Origin: Nocardioides sp. zg-1308
GTDB lineage: Bacteria; Actinomycetota; Actinomycetes; Propionibacteriales; Nocardioidaceae
NCBI RefSeq assembly: GCF_013155375.1
Contig: NZ_JABJQY010000002.1
Span: 1,054,001-1,118,000, forward strand
Reading direction: 5' to 3'
Length of the DNA stretch: 64,000 nucleotides
Shown: positions 18,052 through 25,802 of the stretch, in pieces
Layout: each line of letters begins with the position of its first letter
How positions within the stretch are numbered: the first letter of the stretch is position 1
Program-made: the position numbers and the translations under genes
Notes under the pieces: generated by a model
The model's database searches: none
Told to the model about the DNA's origin: nothing
Seen by the model: only the letters and a program-made list of their open reading frames with translations

Positions 18052-18465
18052 ATGACCGAGAGGGAGCGCGACGAGCAGGAGGACCGGGCCGACGCCTGGT
18101 TCCACGCGCTCGCCGACCGCACCCGGCGCGACATCCTGCGCCGCGTGCTGGCCGGGGAGCACTCCGTCTCGGCGCTGGCGCAGGGCTACGACATGAGCTT
18201 TGCGGCCGTCCAGAAGCACGTCGCCGTGCTGGAGCGGGCCGGCCTGCTCACCAAGCGTCGGCAGGGTCGCGAGGCCCTGGCCAGCGGCGACCTGGAGGCG
18301 GTCCGGTCGGTGGGCGCCCTGCTCACCGAGCTGGAGTCCCTCTGGCGCGGCCGCATCTCCCGCATGGACGAGCTCCTCGCTGGCGCGCTCCAGCCCGACA
18401 ACCAGTCGGACAACCAGCCAGACCCGCACAACCAGCCCACCCACCCCACCCACCGAACGGATTGA
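18052..18465 (+). CDS. ArsR-family helix-turn-helix repressor
   Basis: 137 residues. The winged HTH is seen at about 20-95: WFHALADRTRRDILRRVL, SVSALAQGYDMSFAAVQKHVAVLERAGLL. No cysteine pair of metal-sensing ArsR proteins is present, so a non-metal signal is likely. The C-terminal tail is Gln/Asn/Pro/His rich. It precedes an SRPBCC and a RibD-like gene, an arrangement typical of ArsR-SRPBCC pairs. Confidence 0.9.
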   Translation: MTERERDEQEDRADAWFHALADRTRRDILRRVLAGEHSVSALAQGYDMSFAAVQKHVAVLERAGLLTKRRQGREALASGDLEAVRSVGALLTELESLWRGRISRMDELLAGALQPDNQSDNQPDPHNQPTHPTHRTD

Positions 18466-18468
18466 GCC

Positions 18469-18957
18469 ATGCCTGTCACCGACGTCCAGCACGACCTCGA
18501 CGCCCGCACCCTGACCATCACCGCCGACTTCGCAGCGCCCGTGGAGCGGGTCTGGGACGTCTACGCCGACGCGCGCCAGCTGGAGCGCGTCTGGGGTCCC
18601 CCCGGCTACCCCGCCACGTTCGTCGACCACGAGCTGGCCCCGGGCAGCCGCACGACCTACTACATGACCAGCCCCGAGGGCGAGAAGTACTACGCCTACT
18701 GGAACGTCGAGAGCGTCAGCGCCCCGACGGGCTTCACCTTCACCGACGGCTTCGCCCTCGACGAGACCTTCACCCCCAACGAGGAGATGCCCGAGTCGTC
18801 GCAGGTCTTCCGGTTCACCGGGACCGACGCCGGCACCCGGGCCACCTTCGTGGCCACCTACGCCGACGCGGAGTCCCTGCAGAAGGTGCTCGACATGGGC
18901 GCCGTCGAGGGCTCGACGCTCGCCATCAACCAGATCGACGACCTGCTCGCCTCCTGA
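18469..18957 (+). CDS. SRPBCC/AHSA1-family protein
   Basis: 162 residues with the START-like AHSA1 pattern: DFAAPVERVWDVYADARQLERVWGPPGYPATF near the N-terminus, a central beta-sheet and a C-terminal long helix. These helix-grip proteins bind hydrophobic ligands. It begins 3 bases after the ArsR stop and is surely cotranscribed. Confidence 0.9.
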   Translation: MPVTDVQHDLDARTLTITADFAAPVERVWDVYADARQLERVWGPPGYPATFVDHELAPGSRTTYYMTSPEGEKYYAYWNVESVSAPTGFTFTDGFALDETFTPNEEMPESSQVFRFTGTDAGTRATFVATYADAESLQKVLDMGAVEGSTLAINQIDDLLAS

Positions 18958-18989
18958 CGGCGATCCACCCCACCACGAGAGGACCACGC

Positions 18990-19541
18990 ATGCGCCCCAT
19001 CGTCGTCACCGAGTTCATCACCCTCGACGGCATCATCGACTCCCCCGGCGGCGGGGACCACCCGCACGCGGGCTGGACGTTCGAGGACGTCGAGTTCGAC
19101 GAGGCGGCCTACGAGATCAAGGGCCGCGAGACCGAGGCCGCCACCGCCCTCCTCCTGGGCCGGCAGTCCTACGACGAGTTCGCCCCGGTCTGGCCGTCGA
19201 TGGAGGAGTTCGCCACCTACAACGCGATGCCCAAGTACGTCGTCTCGAGCACGCTGCAGGACCCCGAGTGGAACAACACCTCGGTGCTGCGCTCGCTCGA
19301 CGAGGTGGCCGAGCTCAAGCAGACCGACGGCGGCGAGATCCACGTGCACGCCAGCGCGCGCCTCGCCCAGGGCCTGGCCGCCGCCGGCCTGGTGGACCGC
19401 TACCACCTGCTCGTGTTCCCGGTCCTGCTCGGCAGCGGCAAGAGGCTCTTCGCCGAGGGCGACAAGACCCGGCTCGCCCTGGTCGAGCACGCGGCCTACG
19501 GCAACGGCGTGACCCTCCAGCGCTACGACGTGGTGCGCTGA
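18990..19541 (+). CDS. Dihydrofolate reductase-like (RibD C-terminal family) protein
   Basis: 183 residues: VTEFITLDGIIDSPGG, LLLGRQSYDEFAPVWP, KYVVSSTL and a C-terminal VFPVLLGSGKRLF. This is the NADPH-binding RibD_C/DHFR-like family common in actinobacteria and usually of unknown substrate. GAGAGGA lies about 8 nt before the ATG. It is the third gene of the ArsR operon and is followed by a perfect hairpin. Confidence 0.88.
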   Translation: MRPIVVTEFITLDGIIDSPGGGDHPHAGWTFEDVEFDEAAYEIKGRETEAATALLLGRQSYDEFAPVWPSMEEFATYNAMPKYVVSSTLQDPEWNNTSVLRSLDEVAELKQTDGGEIHVHASARLAQGLAAAGLVDRYHLLVFPVLLGSGKRLFAEGDKTRLALVEHAAYGNGVTLQRYDVVR

Positions 19542-19553
19542 CCTGATGCACGC

Positions 19554-19583
19554 GGTCCCCGCCGGTCGAGACCGGCGGGGACC
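19554..19583 (+). terminator. Hairpin after the ArsR operon
   Basis: A perfect 14-bp stem starting GGTCCCCGCC with a 2-base tip, 13 bp after the stop. No U-tract follows, as is usual in this window. It lies just ahead of the next gene's promoter. Confidence 0.75.
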
Positions 19584-19610
19584 GCTGCGTTCCTCTGCCA
19601 GACTCGAGCT

Positions 19611-21449
19611 GTGGAACTCGCCCTGCTCCTCGTGTCGATGGCCGCTGTCGTCCTGGCCGGCGCCGCCGTCAGCGACCGCCTCCACGTCCCCGCGCCGCTG
19701 CTGCTGATCGTGGTCGGCGCCGCGGCGTCGTACGTGCCGATCGTGCCGACGATCCACCTCGAGTCCGAGGTGGTCCTGCTCGGACTCCTCCCGCCGCTGC
19801 TCTACTCGGCGGCCATCCAGACCTCGCTCGTCGACTTCAACGCCAACCGCGGGACCATCCTGAGGTTGTCGGTCCTGCTGATCGTGGTCACCACCGCGGC
19901 CGTCGGAGCGGTCGTGCAGTGGCTGGTGCCCGGCGTGGGCTGGGCCGCCGCGATCGCGATCGGCGCGGTCGTCGCCCCGCCGGACGCGGTGGCCGCCACG
20001 GCCGTCGCCCGCAGGATCGGGCTGCCGCGCCGGGTGGTGACGATCCTCGAGGGCGAGTCGCTGTTCAACGACGCCACTGCACTCGTCGCCCTCCGCACCG
20101 CCGTCGCCGCGCTCGCGGGCGGGGTCGCGCTGGCGGAGGTCGGCGTCGACTTCGTCCGGGCGGCCGGTGGCGGGCTGCTGATCGGCATCGGCGTCTTCCT
20201 CCTCGTGGCGTGGCTGCGCAAGCGGATCACCGACCCGCTGATGGACACCGCCATCTCGTTCCTCACGCCCTTCGCGGCCTTCGTCGCGGCCGAGGAGCTG
20301 CACGCGTCCGGCGTCATCTCCGTGGTGGTCGCCGGCCTGCTGCTGGGCCACAAGGCGCCGATCATCCAGACGGCGCAGTCACGGATCACCGAGCGGATCA
20401 CTTGGCGCACCGTCGCCTTCGTCCTGGAGAACACCGTCTTCCTCCTCATCGGCCTCCAGCTCGACTGGATCCTCGAGGACGTGAGCGAGTCGACCCTGCC
20501 GACCGGGCGCATCGCGCTGGTCTGCGCGGCCACCCTCGTCACCGTCGTGGTCGTCCGCCTCGCCTACATGCACACGACCTGGCTGCTGCGCCGCCACGAC
20601 CCCCTCCCGCCGAGCTGGACCTTCCTCATCGGGTGGGCCGGCATGCGCGGCGTCGTGACCCTGGCGGCCGCCTTCATCATCCCCGAGGACGCACCCCACC
20701 GTGAGGTGCTGCTCCTGATCGCGTTCACGGTCGTGGCGGGCACGCTGCTCATCCAGGGGCTGACCCTGCCCCTGCTCACCCGGCTCCTCGGCGTACCCGC
20801 ACCCGACCCCGCCGAGGACGCGCTGGCCCGCGCCACCCTGCTGCAGCAGGCCGCCGACGCGGGGTTCGGGCGTCTCGAGGAGCTCGACTACGAGGACCAC
20901 CACGGCGTGGCCGCGACGATCCGGTCGCGGCTCGACCAGCGCACCTTCGCGGCGTGGGAGCAGCTGGCCACGACCGTCGACGAGGAGACGCCGTCGGAGC
21001 TCTACGCCCGCATCCGCGGGGAGATGATCGAGGCCGAGCGGGCCAAGGTGCTCAAGGTCCGCAGCAACGGCAAGGTGCCGTCGGAGGTGGTGAGCCAGGT
21101 GCTCGGCATGCTCGACATCGAGGAGTCGATGCTCGACGCCGGCAGCGACGCCCGCGCCGGCGTACGCACCGGCAGCCTCGCCTTCACCGGCGGGCGGCAG
21201 TGCGACGACCTCGTCGAGCACCCGGTCGTGGAGACGGCGCCCGACCCGGGCTGCGAGGAGTGCCTGGCCGACGGCACCCGCTGGGTCTCGCTGCGCCAGT
21301 GCCTGGAGTGCGACCACGTCGGCTGCTGCGACTCCTCGGTGGGCAAGCACGCCACCGCGCACTTCCACGAGACGCTGCACCCGGTGGTCCAGTCGGCCCA
21401 GCCCGACGAGTCGTGGCGCTGGTGCTACGTCCACAACCTGACCGGCTGA
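19611..21449 (+). CDS. CPA1 Na+/H+ antiporter with C-terminal UBP-type zinc finger
   Basis: 612 residues. About twelve membrane helices occupy 1-400, with the CPA1 motifs VVAPPDAVAATAV and EGESLFNDATALV (ion-binding acidic residues). A cytosolic helical region follows. The last 70 residues form a zinc finger of the ubiquitin-specific-protease type: CEEC at 548-551, CLEC at 564-567, then GCC, several His and a final Trp-Arg-Trp-Cys. NhaP-type exchangers lack this finger. GTG 19611 stands 6 nt after CAGACT. The gene is followed by a flavoprotein 52 bp away, probably a functional partner. Confidence 0.9.
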   Translation: MELALLLVSMAAVVLAGAAVSDRLHVPAPLLLIVVGAAASYVPIVPTIHLESEVVLLGLLPPLLYSAAIQTSLVDFNANRGTILRLSVLLIVVTTAAVGAVVQWLVPGVGWAAAIAIGAVVAPPDAVAATAVARRIGLPRRVVTILEGESLFNDATALVALRTAVAALAGGVALAEVGVDFVRAAGGGLLIGIGVFLLVAWLRKRITDPLMDTAISFLTPFAAFVAAEELHASGVISVVVAGLLLGHKAPIIQTAQSRITERITWRTVAFVLENTVFLLIGLQLDWILEDVSESTLPTGRIALVCAATLVTVVVVRLAYMHTTWLLRRHDPLPPSWTFLIGWAGMRGVVTLAAAFIIPEDAPHREVLLLIAFTVVAGTLLIQGLTLPLLTRLLGVPAPDPAEDALARATLLQQAADAGFGRLEELDYEDHHGVAATIRSRLDQRTFAAWEQLATTVDEETPSELYARIRGEMIEAERAKVLKVRSNGKVPSEVVSQVLGMLDIEESMLDAGSDARAGVRTGSLAFTGGRQCDDLVEHPVVETAPDPGCEECLADGTRWVSLRQCLECDHVGCCDSSVGKHATAHFHETLHPVVQSAQPDESWRWCYVHNLTG

Positions 21450-21501
21450 CCGGCTGCCGGACCCCCCTCCCGGGTTGGCACCGCCCCACTACGCTTCGCG
21501 C

Positions 21502-23163
21502 ATGGGAACGCCCGCGATCGTCATCGCCTCGGCCCACCACGCGGACGTGCTGGCCGAGGCCTTCGGCCGCTACGACCGGGAGTACGACGTCCGCGTCGTC
21601 GGTGACGAGGTCGCGGCCACGGCGACCGCCAAGGAGCTGACCGGCTCCGGCAAGCAGGTGGCGCTGTTCGTCGTCGACACCGACCACGACCAGGACCGGC
21701 TCTACGCCCTCATCGGGGGCACCCGCAAGGTCGTCCCGACCGCGCGGCGGCTGATCGTGACCCACGTGAGCCGGTTCCGCGACGACAACCGCACCTTCCG
21801 CCACGCGGTCGCCGCCGGCAAGGTCGACGCGCTGCTGCTGATGCCGCAGGGCCCGCGCGACGAGGAGTTCCACGGCGCGGTCGGCGAGCTCCTCAACGAG
21901 TGGAACGCCACCGTCGCGGCGCCCGTCATCGAGAGCGTCCGCATCATCACCCCCGAGAAGGACGCGCTCACCCGCGAGCTGCTCGACTACCTCGGCCGGG
22001 TGGGGATGCCCGCCGGCGTGCACCACCCCGACAGCGAGATCGGCCGCGCGGTGCTGGAGCAGTGCCCCGAGGACGAGGGCCGCTGGCCCGTCGTCTCCTC
22101 GATGGTCGGCTGGTGCGGGCACTGCCCGAGCGTGCGGGCGCTGGCCAACCAGCTCTACGGCCGTCCCGACGACATCGAGGTCGACGAGGTGGTCGACCTG
22201 GTGGTGGTCGGCGCCGGTCCCGCCGGGCTCGCCGCGAGCGTGTACGCCTCCAGCGAGGGCCTCTCCACGATCTGCCTGGAGGCCGAGGCCATCGGCGGGC
22301 AGGCCGGCACCAGCTCCATGATCCGCAACTACCTCGGCTTCCCGCGCGGCATCTCCGGCATGCGGCTCGCCCAGCGGGCCCGCGGGCAGGCGCTGCGCTT
22401 CGGCACCCGGTTCTTCACCGGGTGGCCGGCCACCGGGCTCACCCCGGCGGTCGACGGCGGGCCCCACGTCGTCCACACCGACGGCGGCGACGTCCACGCC
22501 CGGGCGGTGCTCGTGGCCACCGGCGTGAACTACCGCCGGCTCGGCGTCGACTCCCTCGAGGAGCTCGTCGGTCGCGGCGTCTACTACGGCGCCGCGATGG
22601 CGGCTGCTCGCGAGCTCGCCGGTGACCACGTCGTGGTCGTCGGCGGCGGCAACTCCGCCGGGCAGGCCGCCATCCACGCCGCTCGCTTCGCCAGCAGCGT
22701 CACGATCGTGGTGCGCCGACCCGACCTGACGGCCACCATGTCGTCGTACCTCATCGACGAGATCGAGTGGAACCCGCGCATCACGGTGCGCGGGTCCTCA
22801 CGCGTCGTCGACGGTGGTCCCGACGACGTCGGCCAGCTGGCGTGGCTCGACGTGGAGGACGTCACCACCGGCGAGCACGAGCGCGTCGAGGCGCGCGGGC
22901 TGTTCCTGCTGCTGGGGGCCGCCCCGGAGTGCGGCTGGCTGCCCGACGTCGTGCTGCGCGACGAGCGCGGGTTCGTGCTCACCGGGCGCGACATCCCCTC
23001 CGAGCAGTGGGTCGAGGACGTGCCACCGGAGGACCTCGCCACGACGGTGCCCGGCATCTACGCCGGCGGCGACATCCGCGCGGGCTCGATGAAGCGCGTC
23101 GCCTCGGCGACGGGCGAGGGCGCCTCGGTGGTGTCGTCGGTCCACGCCTGGCTGGGCCAGTAG
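21502..23163 (+). CDS. Response-regulator/thioredoxin-reductase-like fusion flavoprotein
   Basis: 553 residues. About 1-130 is a receiver-like domain, 145-225 a glutaredoxin-like segment and 230-550 a TrxR-type FAD/NAD(P)H domain (VVGAGPAGLAAS, VVVGGGNSAGQAA, GIYAGGDIR). The usual redox CxxC in the NADPH domain is missing (YYGAAM in its place), whereas a WCGHC pair lies at 205-208 ahead of the flavin domain. It may therefore pass electrons in a different way or act as a sensor. TACGCT lies 6 nt before the ATG. Neighbour of the UBP-finger antiporter. Confidence 0.85.
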   Translation: MGTPAIVIASAHHADVLAEAFGRYDREYDVRVVGDEVAATATAKELTGSGKQVALFVVDTDHDQDRLYALIGGTRKVVPTARRLIVTHVSRFRDDNRTFRHAVAAGKVDALLLMPQGPRDEEFHGAVGELLNEWNATVAAPVIESVRIITPEKDALTRELLDYLGRVGMPAGVHHPDSEIGRAVLEQCPEDEGRWPVVSSMVGWCGHCPSVRALANQLYGRPDDIEVDEVVDLVVVGAGPAGLAASVYASSEGLSTICLEAEAIGGQAGTSSMIRNYLGFPRGISGMRLAQRARGQALRFGTRFFTGWPATGLTPAVDGGPHVVHTDGGDVHARAVLVATGVNYRRLGVDSLEELVGRGVYYGAAMAAARELAGDHVVVVGGGNSAGQAAIHAARFASSVTIVVRRPDLTATMSSYLIDEIEWNPRITVRGSSRVVDGGPDDVGQLAWLDVEDVTTGEHERVEARGLFLLLGAAPECGWLPDVVLRDERGFVLTGRDIPSEQWVEDVPPEDLATTVPGIYAGGDIRAGSMKRVASATGEGASVVSSVHAWLGQ

Positions 23164-23180
23164 GCCTCGCCCCGGCGCGG

Positions 23181-23277
23181 ACGTCATGGCAGGCGGCTGT
23201 CCGCGCGACCGACGCCCATGACGTACGGAGGCGACGTCATGGCGGGCAGCTGCCCGAGCGGCCGACGCCCATGACGT
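23181..23277. repeat. Duplicated palindromic hairpin between convergent genes
   Basis: Two related inverted repeats stand in tandem about 53 bp apart. Each has outer arms ACGTCATGG and CCATGACGT (23181-23189/23216-23224 and 23234-23242/23269-23277); the second also has an inner GGGCAGCTGCCC. They lie between the flavoprotein stop and the convergent DUF1304 gene, so are likely bidirectional terminators. Confidence 0.75.
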
Positions 23278-23304
23278 ACGACGGGTGCCGCCGGCCGACG
23301 TGCC

Positions 23305-23682
23305 TCAGAGCTGCAGCAGCAGGAACAGCACGGCCAGCGCCGGCAGCGTCCCCTGGGTGAGCGCGGCGCGGAGCATGGAGCGGTCGTGGGTGACGAGCAC
23401 CAGTGCGGCGGCGAGCATCGACCCGGTGCCGGCGAGCGCGAGGGCGGTCCCCGTGCCGTGCTCCGACCCCATCAGCGCCAGGCCGACCAGCGTGATGACC
23501 GCCAGGAAGAGGTTGTAGAACCCCTGGTTGTAGGCCATCGGCGCCAGCACCGGTGCGTCGGCCTCGGAGACCCCGAAGGTGCGGCGCGTCGCCGGCTCGG
23601 TCCACCGGAACGACTCGAGCACCCAGATGTAGACGTGGAGCAGGGCGGCGCCTGCCGCGAGCACCACCGCGATGATCTGCAT
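23305..23682 (-). CDS. DUF1304 membrane protein
   Basis: 125 residues, four membrane helices, with the N-terminal ALLHVYIWVLE and the AYNQGFYNLFLA block that mark DUF1304. Function unknown. TAGGGT ends 6 nt before the ATG, suggesting a leaderless transcript. Confidence 0.85.
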   Translation of the reverse strand: MQIIAVVLAAGAALLHVYIWVLESFRWTEPATRRTFGVSEADAPVLAPMAYNQGFYNLFLAVITLVGLALMGSEHGTGTALALAGTGSMLAAALVLVTHDRSMLRAALTQGTLPALAVLFLLLQL

Positions 23683-23789
23683 GGGCCGACCCTAGGGCCA
23701 CCGGCACCCCTGGGTGGGTGGCACGGGCGGGCCCGGCGAGCGGATACTCCACCGACGGCCACCCGGCCGGCTGACCCGAGGAGGTCCCC

Positions 23790-24005
23790 GTGGGACGACT
23801 GATCGGCATCCTGATCGTGATCTGGCTCGTCATCGGCGCCTTCGCCGCCTACCAGCGCGGCTACTTCGATGACACGCGGACCAACTGCTCGGAGGCCAGC
23901 GACATCGCGCTCAACATCGTCGCGGGTCCGCTCAACTACACCGGGCTCAACCCCAAGGTGTCCTGCGCCGACGTCGACGTCGACGTCCCGGAGCCGTCGG
24001 AGTAG
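23790..24005 (+). CDS. Small membrane-anchored protein
   Basis: 71 residues. One N-terminal membrane segment (about 4-22), then a short extracytoplasmic part with two cysteines (a possible disulfide) and an acidic end. The GTG start is preceded by GAGGAGG. No family recognised. It converges on the T7SS-like operon, 3 bp away. Confidence 0.7.
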   Translation: MGRLIGILIVIWLVIGAFAAYQRGYFDDTRTNCSEASDIALNIVAGPLNYTGLNPKVSCADVDVDVPEPSE

Positions 24006-24008
24006 CGC

Positions 24009-24239
24009 TCAGCGGCCGCTGTTGCGGGGGTGGTCCTTCGCCGTCCGCTCGTTGCCCCGCCGGTAGTTGCCGGTGACGCGCGCCATCAGCTCCTGGTCCG
24101 TGTCGCCGTCGCCGTCCTCGACGTCGGCGAGGAAGCGCGCCGCCGCCCGGCCTCGCAGCACGGTCGCGCGCCGGCCGTGGTGGCTGATCACGACCTCGTC
24201 GCCGCGGACGTCGTAGGCGAAGCCCTCGGGTGCCGGCAC
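24009..24239 (-). CDS. Small hypothetical protein, last gene of T7SS-like operon
   Basis: 76 residues, no membrane segment, basic C-terminal tail. The core reads like a short beta-sheet protein (FAYDVRGDEVVISHHGRRATVLRG). The GTG at 24239 lies one base after the stop of the lipoprotein gene, so translation is coupled. It could be an accessory or immunity factor, but nothing in the sequence proves this. Confidence 0.7.
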   Translation of the reverse strand: MPAPEGFAYDVRGDEVVISHHGRRATVLRGRAAARFLADVEDGDGDTDQELMARVTGNYRRGNERTAKDHPRNSGR

Positions 24240-24240
24240 G

Positions 24241-25281
24241 TCACTCCGCGGGCTCGAAGACGGTGGGCTCGCCGCCGTCCCCGTCCCAGGCCAGCACCCC
24301 GTCGCGCGGGCTGACGGCGTAGACGCGGTCGGCGGACGCCACAACGGCGCGCGGCGGGTCGGTGGCCCCGGCGAAGGTGCGTACGTCGTCGCCGGCCCAG
24401 TCCCACCGCACGACGTCGAGCTGGTCCTTGGCGCTCAGCACCAGCGCGTCGGAGCCGGGCGTGAAGGCGAGGTGGTGGCCGGCGCGGGGAAGCGTCGCCA
24501 CCTCGTCGTAGGAGTCGGCGTCCCAGACGGTCGTCGCCGCCGCGTCGTCGAGCGCGAAGGAGGCGGTGGCGATCGACGCGCCGTCGTCGCTCCAGGCGAC
24601 GTCGCCCTGGGCCGGTCCCGCGAGGGAGCCGACCGGCTCGCCGGTCGCGGCGTCGTGCACGGACACCGCCGCGTCGGAGGACGCCACCGCGACACGCTCG
24701 CCGTCGGGTGAGAAGGCCACCGCGACGCCGTCGCCGGTGCCGGTGACCTCGACGACGTCCGCGAGGTCAGCGGGCCACAGCCGGACGACACCGTCGCCGC
24801 CGACCCCGGCCAGGGTCGAGCCGTCGGGGGCGAACGCCAGGTCGCGCAGCCCGCCGCCGGTGCCGTCCTGCACGTCCTCGGCCCGGTGGGCCTCGGCGGC
24901 GGCGACCTCTCTGCCGGTCGTCGGGTCGAGGACGACGACGTCGACGGACCCGTCCTCGACGCGGTCCGTGGCCACCCGGTCCGCGGCACCCCAGGCGACG
25001 ACCGCTCCGCCGTCCCACTGCTCCTGCAGCGAGCCGTCGGCGGTCGACCACACGCACAGCCGCCCGTCGCACGTGACCGCGAGCCGTGCCCCGTCGGGGC
25101 TGAGGGCGGCCGCGTCCCCGTCGAGGAGGACGCCGGGCACCTCCACCAGGTCGCCCTGCTCCGCGCCTTGCCCGCCGCCGCCGCCGGCGCTGCCCTCGTC
25201 GCGTCCGTCCTGGGAGGACGAGCAGCCGGCCAGCACCAGGAGCACGGCGGCGGACGCGAGGCGGGCGCGCCGGAGCCTCAC
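24241..25281 (-). CDS. WD40-like beta-propeller lipoprotein
   Basis: 346 residues. The N-terminus is a lipoprotein signal ending LVLAGC (Cys about 20), then a Gly/Gln linker and repeated blade motifs such as ALSPDGARLAV, AFAPDGSTLAG, AFSPDGERVAV and VRLWPAD, giving roughly six or seven blades. It should be anchored outside the cytoplasmic membrane. GTG 25281 overlaps the upstream stop (GTGA). In this operon the propeller may bind the secreted effector or its target; this is inference. Confidence 0.85.
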   Translation of the reverse strand: MRLRRARLASAAVLLVLAGCSSSQDGRDEGSAGGGGGQGAEQGDLVEVPGVLLDGDAAALSPDGARLAVTCDGRLCVWSTADGSLQEQWDGGAVVAWGAADRVATDRVEDGSVDVVVLDPTTGREVAAAEAHRAEDVQDGTGGGLRDLAFAPDGSTLAGVGGDGVVRLWPADLADVVEVTGTGDGVAVAFSPDGERVAVASSDAAVSVHDAATGEPVGSLAGPAQGDVAWSDDGASIATASFALDDAAATTVWDADSYDEVATLPRAGHHLAFTPGSDALVLSAKDQLDVVRWDWAGDDVRTFAGATDPPRAVVASADRVYAVSPRDGVLAWDGDGGEPTVFEPAE

Positions 25282-25802
25282 GCGCGCACCAGCCGGCCGA
25301 CCTCGAACCACGCCTCGCTGCCGTCGTCGCACAGGTGCCGGTCGAGGGACCTGCCGTCGACGGTCAGCAGCGCCTGCTCGCGCGAGGTGCGGCGCGCGGC
25401 GCGCAGGACGTCGTACTCGTCGCTGATGCGGATCACGGTCCACGGCCGCTCGCGGGTGCCGTCACCGGTGCTGCGGATCGACTCCAGCGCGAGCGCCTGC
25501 AGCCGGCGCTCCGTCGTCGCCCGCGCGGCATCGCCCATCCCGGCGTGGGCCGCGGCCAGCGCTGCGTGCGCCGACGGCGAGAAGAAGGCTCCCGGCATCA
25601 GTGCCGCGACGACCGAGGCGGCCTCGCCGTGGGCGCCCCGGGCTAGGGCGGGCGACACCGCTGCGACCACGTCGAGCCCGACGTCGAAGCCGGGCGAGGC
25701 GCGTACGGCGTCGCGCAGCGCCCTCAGGTCGGCGGGTGCCCGGGTCGCGGCCCAGGTGGCGGCGAGGTCGCCGAGGGACGGCTCGGTCGCGTGGGCGGTC
25801 AT
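25278..25802 (-). CDS. DUF4919-like protein, candidate immunity or partner of the metallopeptidase
   Basis: 174 residues, mostly helical with no signal peptide, so cytoplasmic. The C-terminal half contains GDGTRERPWTVIRISDEYDVLRA, a wording seen in DUF4919 proteins. The start overlaps the stop of the metallopeptidase gene in ATGA and the end overlaps the lipoprotein start in GTGA. A gene placed immediately after a secreted toxin-type effector is often its immunity factor, which is the main argument here; no structural evidence supports it. Confidence 0.75.
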   Translation of the reverse strand: MTAHATEPSLGDLAATWAATRAPADLRALRDAVRASPGFDVGLDVVAAVSPALARGAHGEAASVVAALMPGAFFSPSAHAALAAAHAGMGDAARATTERRLQALALESIRSTGDGTRERPWTVIRISDEYDVLRAARRTSREQALLTVDGRSLDRHLCDDGSEAWFEVGRLVRA

